Assembly: GCA_045600225.1 (NCBI GenBank) | Contig: JAZRXL010000068.1 | Location: 1-64,000, forward strand | DNA length: 64,000 nucleotides | Reading direction: 5' to 3' | Source: UBA1181 sp045600225 | GTDB lineage: Bacteria; Bacteroidota; Bacteroidia; Bacteroidales; Paludibacteraceae | Notes under the pieces: generated by a model | What the model saw: the letters and a program-made list of their open reading frames with translations, nothing else | Database searches by the model: none | Told to the model about the DNA's origin: nothing | Shown here: positions 1 to 5,935 of the stretch, one piece after another | Position numbering within the stretch: the first letter of the stretch is position 1 | Layout: each line of letters starts with the position of its first letter | Made by a program: the position numbers and the translations under genes

Positions 1-107
1 TCGGTTTCACCCTCTAGAATAGCATTCAGGAAAGATTTCATCACAATTTCGTCTTGCATACAATACTTGAAGCCGAAATCGCATCGCAAATCAATATACT
101 TTGCCAT
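1..107 (-). CDS. Rpn-family recombination-promoting nuclease / PD-(D/E)XK transposase-like protein, N-terminal part
   Basis: Only the first 35 codons lie in the window; the gene runs off the left edge. The N-terminus reads MAKYIDLRCDFGFKY and continues with a stretch ending in SFLNAILEGE, which matches the usual opening of Bacteroidetes Rpn/PD-(D/E)XK proteins (a start of the type M-x-(K/R)-Y-(L/I)-D-P-x-x-D-x-(G/T)-F-K, then SFLNxLL). Members of this family are DNA endonucleases of the PD-(D/E)XK fold often found many times per genome; the catalytic residues are outside the window. A -7-like box (CAAAGATA on the plus strand, 169-176) lies about 60 bases upstream. The family assignment rests on the N-terminus alone. 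Confidence 0.7.
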   Translation of the reverse strand, partial: MAKYIDLRCDFGFKYCMQDEIVMKSFLNAILEGET

Positions 108-239
108 TTTCGTAAATAAATTAATGGTTTAACAGATAGAACTCTTGCAAAACAAGCGATTCTGAATGCAAAGATATATAAATAATGATGTATATTAATA
201 TTGTTACGTGTTAAATGTTAAAATTAATAGTATTGTATA

Positions 240-394
240 TTAAATATTAAAAATATATCTTTTGGGTAGATGGATGACATCAAAGGCGAAGAGCCTTTTG
301 CCGAGATCTTTAAGAGAGGCTCTAAGGTGATAGACGGTATCGTCAACGATTAGGAATCGGTCGTGAAAATGGGTTCGATAGGAGAGTATCTTTC
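240..394 (-). pseudogene. Remnant of a HDRF...ASLKDLGK-type (phospholipase D-like) C-terminal domain
   Basis: The minus strand reads, in one frame ending at a TAA at 240, a segment with HFHDRFLIVDD followed by VYHLRASLKDLGKRLFAF. This matches the pattern HDRFxxxD...YHxGASLKDxGKKxFAF that I recall from the C-termini of Bacteroidetes proteins such as ORF6N-domain proteins and PLD-like effectors. About 50 codons remain. Upstream in the reading direction the similarity stops exactly where the dispersed repeat (395-440) begins, and no start or N-terminal domain follows, so it looks like a gene truncated by the repeat or by recombination at it. The G usually found before ASLKD is R here. The family name is tentative. 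Confidence 0.4.
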
Positions 395-440
395 TATGTG
401 TATAGTCACAAAAAACATTCCCTAAAGGAAGGAATTCAGT
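395..440 (+). repeat. 46-bp direct repeat, left copy
   Basis: The core tatgtgtatagtcacaaaaa (395-414) plus the next 26 bases match 5105-5150 with two mismatches over 46 bases. The shared part runs past the repeat core into bases that, at the right copy, encode the last codons of the MBL hydrolase (…LN-x-FL-stop); here the minus strand likewise reads LNSFL-stop. The core is also found three times in the tandem array at 3645-3811. The copy probably arose by duplication of a segment spanning the repeat and the 3' end of an MBL-like gene. Confidence 0.7.
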
Positions 441-470
441 TTTGCGTGATGGCTTAAATGTCCATGGGAA

Positions 471-905
471 ATGAAAAAGGGAAAAATCTTTCTGAAGAAG
501 TTCGGGAAATTTTTTACTTTTGCAGATGAAATCAATGACATAGGAAGTCAATTGAAAAAGTCAGGCGCAAAATACAGATTTTCAGCTCTTTTGCTGTTGG
601 TGTTGTATCTAATGATACAGACCATCAGCGTTGTGCATGTGCATGAAGAGTGTGAGCATACAGCTGCTCAATGTCAGGATTGCGTCGATCATGTTAGTCA
701 CAAGGGACATATCACTCAGTCATCACAAGTGGATTTCGACTGTGTGTTATGTAAAATTATTCACACATATTATTTTACTCCGGAAGCACTAGATCTATCG
801 GCAAAAGTGCTTTTGTGTTTCTTCTTCACGATAGCCTTCCAACAGGCCGTTGTTTGCCGTGAGGTGTCATTGCCGAATCTTCGCGCCCCTCCAGTTATAG
901 GTTGA
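471..905 (+). CDS. Small His/Cys-rich membrane protein, first gene of a metal-handling operon
   Basis: The 144-residue frame has a hydrophobic segment at about 39-52, then a periplasmic-type stretch rich in metal ligands: H56, H58, C61, H63, C68, C71, H74, H77, H80, C91, C94, H98, including two CxxC pairs (CQDC, CVLC). A second hydrophobic segment follows at about 111-127. I do not recognise a named family, although similar small His/Cys-rich proteins sit upstream of TonB-dependent receptors in other Bacteroidetes. It lies 82 bases before the receptor gene on the same strand. The start is uncertain: the promoter box at 515-522 argues for initiation downstream, for example at TTG 552 or ATG 612, which would make the first hydrophobic segment the signal sequence. 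Metal binding is inferred from ligand content. Confidence 0.6.
   Translation: MKKGKIFLKKFGKFFTFADEINDIGSQLKKSGAKYRFSALLLLVLYLMIQTISVVHVHEECEHTAAQCQDCVDHVSHKGHITQSSQVDFDCVLCKIIHTYYFTPEALDLSAKVLLCFFFTIAFQQAVVCREVSLPNLRAPPVIG
515..522 (+). promoter_or_regulatory. Possible -7 promoter box (TACTTTTG)
   Basis: TACTTTTG fits the Bacteroidetes -7 consensus TAnnTTTG and lies just upstream of the metal operon. No clear TTTG is found 19-20 bases upstream. If it is the real promoter, transcription would begin near 530 and translation of the first gene would start downstream of the ATG at 471. Confidence 0.35.
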
Positions 906-987
906 TATAGTTGATATAGATTGTATTCACCTTGATTGTATAACTGTGGGGATGGGGATTGTCCTATTCCTGTAAAATTGTATTACG

Positions 988-3066
988 ATGTTTATTCAAC
1001 GTTGCTTGCAGTCTCTGCTGGTGACTTGTTGTTCTGTCGTAACTGTTTATGCGCAATCAACTGATAGCCTTGATATCATACAACTAGAGGAGGTGGCTGT
1101 GGAAGTCACTTCCGTTCCGAGGTCTGTGTTGACCACACAGCAGTCTGTTTTCGTCTCTCCAGACGAGATACGTATGCGCTCGGGACATAGTTTGATGGAC
1201 GTGCTTGCCCAAACAGCAGGTGTGCAGTCCATGGATATCGGTGTGGGCTTCAGCAAACCCATGATTCGTGGGTTGGGTTTCCAACGCATTGCGGTTGCGG
1301 AGAATGGAGTGAAACAGGAAGGTCAACAGTGGGGGGCCGATCACGGTTTGGAGATCGACGCCTTTCATGTTGAAGGGGTCCGTGTGGTAAAAGGACCTGC
1401 CTCGGTCATCTATGGCAGTGATGCCATGGGTGGAACCATCGAATTGCTTCCGCCTTCATTTCCGACAAGTGACACGCTCTCGGGCGAAGCTTTAGTGTCG
1501 TATCAAAGTGTCAGTAATGGACTGAATGGGTCGCTCATGTTGCAGATGAAGCGTAAGAAGTTCTTCACGAAGATGCGCTACACTGAAAGACATTGGTCGG
1601 ACTACCGGGTGCCGGCCGATAGCTTTACCTATCTGAGTATGAGGCTGCCAATACACAATAATCGCCTTAAGAACACCGCTGGCATGGAGCGAAGTGCCAA
1701 CGCTCTCTTGGCATTCAAGTCTGGTATTTATCAAGGACGACTCAACGTCAGCGACAGTTACCAGAAGTCAGGCTTCTTCAGTGGGGCTCATGGATTGCCC
1801 AATAGTGCCAGTCTGGAGGAGGATGGCAATCGATGGAATGTGGATTTGCCCTATAGCATGGTAAATCATTTGAAGGTCACTTCGACCCATACGTGGACAA
1901 AGAATATGCTTCAGACCAAGTTGGTTTTGGGCTATCAATTAAACCATCGTGAGGAGTGGAGTAAGTTTCATACGCATAACCCGTCGCAAGAGGCACCTGC
2001 TGTAGATCCGGATATGGAGCTGATGTTTCATCTTCATACGGGTAGCGCGCAACTACAGTTTCGTCTAACGCCTAACGCCTCTTGGGAGTTCTATGGGGGA
2101 TTATCATCCACGATACAGTCTAATGGCATTGGTGGTTATGGCTTCTTGATTCCTGCCTATAAACGCAGGGAGGGGGGAACGTACTTGCTGGCTAACTATC
2201 GCTATTCCTCGTCTTTGAAGATCAGTGGTAGCGTGCGTTATGATCTGGGGTACGTTCATAGCCAGCCTTTTGGAGACTATGTCCGTGAAGTCACGAGAAG
2301 ATTTCATGACTACTCCTTGGCTTTTGGCGTGGAGTTTGAGCCTTCGGCCGGACATCAGTTTCAAGCCTCTGTAGGTCATGCTTTTCGCTTGCCATCAGTC
2401 AATGAACTGACTTCCAATGGTGTGCATCATGGTGCCTTCCGACATGAGGTGGGAGATAGCTCTCTTGTCAGCGAACAAGGCTGGCAGGTCGATCTATCGT
2501 ACACCTTAAAGAAAGGTCGCTGGGATGTCTCGCTATCTCCATTCTACAGTTATTATCCACATTTCATTGCTCTGCATCCGACAGGACGCTGGTCTATGTT
2601 GCCTGATGCGGGACAGATATATCAGTATATGGATGCTCCTGCCACGCTGGTGGGAGGCGAGGCGCAGGTCAAAGCTAGGATCTGGCGTCGGATGTACTAC
2701 ACCCTTGCTGGAGAGTATGTCTATACTTATGACCATAAGTCACATACGGCAACACCTTTTTCTCCTCCTGCCACGATGCGAAACACGTTGAGTTGGGAGG
2801 CTTCCCGTTGGCGGTGTTATGCCGAATGCCAAAGCGTGGCACCGCAGCATCGGGTTTGTCACAATGAACTTGAGACGCCTGGATACAATCTGGTTCACAT
2901 CGGTGGAAATGTCGATTTTCAGATACATGAGTGCAAGTTGTCTTTGCTCCTGCATGTGCGAAATATGCTCGACACATTCTACCTCAATCACCTAAATTTT
3001 TATAGACGTATCGATTTGCCTGAGGCGGGCATTGATATTCAGACAACCATTCGCCTCAATTTTTAA
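988..3066 (+). CDS. TonB-dependent outer membrane receptor, probably for a metal
   Basis: The product has 692 residues: a signal peptide ending near VYAQ (residue 23), a plug domain with the typical block SGHSLMDVLAQTAGVQ and the motif IRGLGFQRIAV, then RVVKGPASVIYGSDAMGG, and a 22-strand type beta-barrel ending in a terminal phenylalanine (TTIRLNF). This is the ligand-gated outer membrane channel driven by TonB/ExbBD. No SusD partner or carboxypeptidase-like N-terminal domain is present, so it is not a polysaccharide-utilisation SusC. The His/Cys-rich protein upstream and the His-tailed DUF4625 lipoprotein 12 bases downstream point to zinc, copper or a related metal as substrate (inference; compare ZnuD). 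The gene is clearly richer in G+C (about 50 %) than the rest of the window (about 39 %), suggesting acquisition from another lineage. Confidence 0.9.
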   Translation: MFIQRCLQSLLVTCCSVVTVYAQSTDSLDIIQLEEVAVEVTSVPRSVLTTQQSVFVSPDEIRMRSGHSLMDVLAQTAGVQSMDIGVGFSKPMIRGLGFQRIAVAENGVKQEGQQWGADHGLEIDAFHVEGVRVVKGPASVIYGSDAMGGTIELLPPSFPTSDTLSGEALVSYQSVSNGLNGSLMLQMKRKKFFTKMRYTERHWSDYRVPADSFTYLSMRLPIHNNRLKNTAGMERSANALLAFKSGIYQGRLNVSDSYQKSGFFSGAHGLPNSASLEEDGNRWNVDLPYSMVNHLKVTSTHTWTKNMLQTKLVLGYQLNHREEWSKFHTHNPSQEAPAVDPDMELMFHLHTGSAQLQFRLTPNASWEFYGGLSSTIQSNGIGGYGFLIPAYKRREGGTYLLANYRYSSSLKISGSVRYDLGYVHSQPFGDYVREVTRRFHDYSLAFGVEFEPSAGHQFQASVGHAFRLPSVNELTSNGVHHGAFRHEVGDSSLVSEQGWQVDLSYTLKKGRWDVSLSPFYSYYPHFIALHPTGRWSMLPDAGQIYQYMDAPATLVGGEAQVKARIWRRMYYTLAGEYVYTYDHKSHTATPFSPPATMRNTLSWEASRWRCYAECQSVAPQHRVCHNELETPGYNLVHIGGNVDFQIHECKLSLLLHVRNMLDTFYLNHLNFYRRIDLPEAGIDIQTTIRLNF

Positions 3067-3078
3067 AATTAAAACAGT

Positions 3079-3558
3079 ATGAAGACATTAAAATTTTATT
3101 TTATCCTTGCTTTAGCGTTCGTTTTCTCATTTCTCTCATGTGATAAAGATGATGAGGCAGATACAACCAAACCAGTCATCGAATTGGATGAGCCTGAGGA
3201 TGGCGACGAGTTGCTTATCGGTGCGGGTGTCCATTTCGAGTGCGATTTCTCCGACGATGTGAAGTTGGGTAGCTACTTGATCGAGATCCACAGTAATTTC
3301 GATGGACATTCCCATACGAAGTCTGCGAATGGTGAGGTACCATTCTTCTTCAAGCAATCGTATGATTTGTCAGGTTTGAAAAATGCACATGTGCACCACC
3401 ATGATGTAGTTATTCCTGAGAATGCGACTCCAGGTAATTACCATCTTGTCGTTTATTGTACCGATGCAGCAGGAAACCAGTCGCTTGTGGCTAGAGAAAT
3501 CGTTCTTTCGCATGATGCGGAGGAACATCATCATCATGACGAAGACGATGAAGAATAA
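3079..3558 (+). CDS. DUF4625 lipoprotein with a His/acidic tail
   Basis: The 159-residue product has a lipoprotein signal with the lipobox FLSC (Cys at about 21), then KDDEADTTKPVIELDEP, the usual opening of DUF4625 (an Ig-like beta-sandwich domain). Several His clusters follow: HSH near the middle, AHVHHHD at about 110, and the extreme C-terminus is HHHHDEDDEE. It starts 12 bases after the receptor gene and is followed by a strong terminator, so it closes the operon. Its likely place is the outer membrane, where it could bind a divalent metal and hand it to the receptor; that role is inferred from composition and position. Confidence 0.8.
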   Translation: MKTLKFYFILALAFVFSFLSCDKDDEADTTKPVIELDEPEDGDELLIGAGVHFECDFSDDVKLGSYLIEIHSNFDGHSHTKSANGEVPFFFKQSYDLSGLKNAHVHHHDVVIPENATPGNYHLVVYCTDAAGNQSLVAREIVLSHDAEEHHHHDEDDEE

Positions 3559-3579
3559 GACGATTGTCCGTTAAATAAA

Positions 3580-3620
3580 AAAGGGACTGATTTCTTTGCG
3601 GAGATCAGTCCCTTTGATTT
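3580..3620 (+). terminator. Rho-independent terminator of the metal operon
   Basis: AAAGGGACTGAT (3580-3591) pairs perfectly with ATCAGTCCCTTT (3604-3615) around a 12-base loop and is followed by a T-rich stretch. It lies 21 bases after the DUF4625 stop. Confidence 0.85.
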
Positions 3621-3644
3621 GTCAAATCATCATCCTATCGAGAG

Positions 3645-3811
3645 TTTAGGGTATGAAATGTGTGTATAGTCACAAAAAACATACCGTACAATTTAAGATT
3701 TGTCTATTTTAGGGTATGAAATGTGTGTATAGTCACAAAAAACATACCATATAATTAAAAAATTGTCTATATTTGGGGGTGAAATATGTGTATGGTCACA
3801 AAAAACATACC
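3645..3811 (+). repeat. Tandem 63-bp repeat, three copies, upstream of the DUF4143 ATPase
   Basis: Three copies of a roughly 40-bp block begin at 3645, 3708 and 3772, spaced by 63 and 64 bases. The block opens tttagggtatgaaatgtgtg and ends cacaaaaaacatacc. The bases between blocks are themselves alike (both contain tgtctat), so the whole 63-bp unit is repeated; this is a tandem array, not a CRISPR. The last copy ends two bases before the ATPase start codon, and a fourth copy lies straight after the ATPase (5091-5130). Confidence 0.85.
3768..3775 (+). promoter_or_regulatory. -7 promoter box TATATTTG inside the repeat array
   Basis: TATATTTG fits TAnnTTTG and lies 38 bases before the ATPase ATG. 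The matching place in the previous repeat unit reads TATTTTAG, which has lost the consensus, so only the last unit looks able to act as a promoter. No TTTG is seen at the -33 position. Confidence 0.4.
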
Positions 3812-3813
3812 CT

Positions 3814-5061
3814 ATGATAATAAGAAGAAATAGATATTTGCAGAAGTTAATCAGTAGCCAAGGGAATGGATTGGTCAAAGTGGTGACAGGAGGACGAAGA
3901 TGTGGAAAGTCTTTTCTCCTTTTCCGTTTGTTCCATGATTACCTCACTGAGACAGGAATCTTGGAAGATCATATCATAGAAATGTCTTTCGATGATAGAA
4001 GAAATATAAAGTATAGGAATCCAGATGTGTTGTTAGATTATGTTGATGAAAAAGTAAAGGATAAGAGTAAGTATTACATACTTTTAGATGAGATACAGTT
4101 GGTAGATCACTTTGTGGAGGTTATGCTTAGTTTGATGCGTAACGACCAATTTGAATTGTACGTGACAGGATCCAACTCGAAATTTTTGTCTAAAGATATT
4201 GCGACGGAATTTAGAGGTAGAGGGCAAGAGATAAGGGTTTGGCCTTTGTCGTTTTCCGAATACTATGCTGCCGTGGAAGGTGATCGAAGGGTGGCTTGGA
4301 ATGACTATTATACTTTTGGCGGATTGCCTCAGGTTTTATTAATGGAAACAGAAGAGAAAAAGATAGAATATTTGAGAACTATTTATGACTTGACCTATAT
4401 TAGCGATATTATCGATAGAAATGCTTTGAGGAATCCAGAAGGGTTGAAACAGTTGGTTGAGGTTATTTCTTCTGGTATAGGTTCTCCTACTAATCCAACT
4501 AGAATCGCGAATACATTCAAAAGTGGAGAGAAAATAGTTATTAAAGAAAGTACTATACGCAATTATCTTACATATTTGGAGGATGCTTTTATGATAGAGG
4601 AGGCAAGACGCTATGATGTGAAAGGTAGAAAGTATATAGGAACCGAAAATAAATATTATTTTTCTGATATGGGACTACGGGCTATCTCCTTGAATTTTAG
4701 ACAACAGGAGGAAACCCACATTATGGAGAATATTATCTACAACGAATTAAGATGTAGAGGCTACCTTGTGGATGTTGGTGTGGTGGAAAAGTGGGAAAAA
4801 TACGACAATGGCATGCGAAAAAGAAAAAATTTTGAAATAGATTTTGTCATAAACAAAGGGGCTGAAAGAATTTATATCCAGTCTGCCTACCAAATGCCGA
4901 CACAGGAAAAAGTGGCACAAGAACAAAACTCGCTTCTGAATGTTGGAGATAATTTTAAGAAACTTATCATTGTTTGGGACGATATCAAAATGAAAGTGGA
5001 TGACAATGGCATAATAACAGTAGGTCTGCTTGATTTTTTGACAGGGATGTATGAGTTGTAA
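3814..5061 (+). CDS. AAA family ATPase with DUF4143 C-terminal domain
   Basis: The start at 3814 (MIIRRNRYLQKL) gives 415 residues and the standard N-terminus of this family; the longer frame from 3763 would translate the repeat. Walker A is GGRRCGKS (residues 26-33) and Walker B is ILLDEIQ (Asp92, Glu93). The stretch TGSNSKFLSKDI and EFRGRG are the usual sensor and arginine motifs. The DUF4143 half has KYYFSDMGLRAI, ENIIYNELRCRGY and EIDFVI…YIQSAY, the last resembling a PD-(D/E)XK nuclease core. These ATPases occur in many copies in Bacteroidetes and archaea and their role is unknown; some are thought to belong to toxin-like or mobile modules. It is a single gene flanked by repeats of one family on both sides, which suggests that it moves with them. 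Confidence 0.9.
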   Translation: MIIRRNRYLQKLISSQGNGLVKVVTGGRRCGKSFLLFRLFHDYLTETGILEDHIIEMSFDDRRNIKYRNPDVLLDYVDEKVKDKSKYYILLDEIQLVDHFVEVMLSLMRNDQFELYVTGSNSKFLSKDIATEFRGRGQEIRVWPLSFSEYYAAVEGDRRVAWNDYYTFGGLPQVLLMETEEKKIEYLRTIYDLTYISDIIDRNALRNPEGLKQLVEVISSGIGSPTNPTRIANTFKSGEKIVIKESTIRNYLTYLEDAFMIEEARRYDVKGRKYIGTENKYYFSDMGLRAISLNFRQQEETHIMENIIYNELRCRGYLVDVGVVEKWEKYDNGMRKRKNFEIDFVINKGAERIYIQSAYQMPTQEKVAQEQNSLLNVGDNFKKLIIVWDDIKMKVDDNGIITVGLLDFLTGMYEL

Positions 5062-5090
5062 AAAGCAACTAAATAGGTCAAAAACGTCAT

Positions 5091-5150
5091 TTTAGGGTAT
5101 GAAATATGTGTATAGTCACAAAAAACATCCCCTAAAGGAAGGTATTCAGT
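5091..5150 (+). repeat. Fourth array-type repeat copy and right copy of the 46-bp direct repeat
   Basis: 5091-5130 repeats the 40-bp block of the array upstream of the ATPase (tttagggtatgaaatatgtg and onward). 5105-5150 matches 395-440 with two mismatches in 46 bases. The last 19 bases encode the final codons and stop of the MBL hydrolase on the minus strand, so repeat and gene end overlap. Confidence 0.75.
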
Positions 5151-5935
5151 CCCACATGACCGTGCTCGATCGTGCCGTTGTATTCGCTTTTTAGTTGTGC
5201 ATATTGATTGATGCCGGTGCAATGGCATGCTACGATTCGTTCGATGCCGAGCTCGTTTAGTTTTTGGGCTAAGGCATGGATGGTATTGGAGTCTTCGTGT
5301 AGGGTATGGAAGCCACCCATTACTAGCTCTAAAGGTTGCTTGAAGTGCTGTCGTGCGCTGAGAATCGTGTTGACGATACCTCGGTGTGCACAACCGCTGA
5401 CGATGCTGAGCTTGTCGTTATGAAGGATGGCGAGGTATTGCTCGTCGTTGAAGATATCTACCTCGAACGAATCTCCTGTTTTAATATTTAGATTAGAGAA
5501 GTGCGTCTCTTTTTGGTCGAATAGATGAATGTCGGGCATGATGAATATCCCTTCGGCTATCTCGGTTGGTTGGTCAACAATCACGAGTCGGTCGGAAGGA
5601 ATGTACGTTCCCTGAGGTAGTCCGATGTAGCGAGATCCTCTGCCATATTTGTTGCCATCAAATCCTTGTTTAGCATAGATGGATGCATGATTGTTGAGGC
5701 TAAGGAAACGAGCGACACCGCCTGTGTGGTCATAATGTCCGTGACTTAATACCAAAGCATCGATGGTGTTGAGATCGATGCCAAACAGTTGGGCATTGTC
5801 GGCAAAGAGACCAGTTTGCCCTGTATCGAAAAGAATTCTTTTGCCATCGTTGCTTTCAATGTAGAGTGAGAATCCCAATTCTGCTTTTGCCTCCGCCTGA
5901 AAAACAGTATTTTCTATTAAGATTTTTAGTTTCAT
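5132..5935 (-). CDS. MBL-fold metallo-hydrolase (COG1237 type)
   Basis: The 267-residue product carries the metallo-beta-lactamase zinc motif LSHGHYDHTGG (HxHxDH) at about residue 65, the strand GKRILFDTGQTGLF before it, a later SGCAHRGIVN histidine and MGGFHTL, and the C-terminal ACHCTG. This pattern fits COG1237, cytosolic hydrolases related to the archaeal dihydropterin/ribofuranosyl-aminobenzene phosphate synthases. Substrate unknown. The ATG overlaps the TGA of the YgiQ gene upstream (ATGA), so the two are translationally coupled. The last five codons lie in the repeat at 5105-5150. Confidence 0.88.
   Translation of the reverse strand: MKLKILIENTVFQAEAKAELGFSLYIESNDGKRILFDTGQTGLFADNAQLFGIDLNTIDALVLSHGHYDHTGGVARFLSLNNHASIYAKQGFDGNKYGRGSRYIGLPQGTYIPSDRLVIVDQPTEIAEGIFIMPDIHLFDQKETHFSNLNIKTGDSFEVDIFNDEQYLAILHNDKLSIVSGCAHRGIVNTILSARQHFKQPLELVMGGFHTLHEDSNTIHALAQKLNELGIERIVACHCTGINQYAQLKSEYNGTIEHGHVGLNTFL

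Larger units (their letters stand above)
108..470. other. Gene-poor stretch with a decayed gene remnant and a dispersed repeat
   Basis: No intact gene is visible between the Rpn-type nuclease and the His/Cys-rich protein. The AT-rich part 108-240 holds a possible minus-strand promoter box at 169-176. The part 240-395 holds a coding remnant on the minus strand, and 395-440 a copy of the repeat that recurs at 5105-5150; both have their own entries. Confidence 0.6.

Noticed and set aside
240..551. 103-codon minus-strand open frame as an intact gene
   Set aside because: Its first third is the dispersed repeat and antisense to the next gene's leader; only the C-terminal 50 codons resemble protein, so it is listed as a remnant.
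3645..3811. Possible short CRISPR array (40-bp repeats with 22-23-bp spacers)
   Set aside because: Only three units; the 'spacers' resemble each other, so the 63-bp unit is simply repeated in tandem; no cas genes nearby.
4887..5393. 168-codon minus-strand open frame across the ATPase end, repeat and MBL gene
   Set aside because: It is an out-of-frame shadow of two real genes and translates the repeat.
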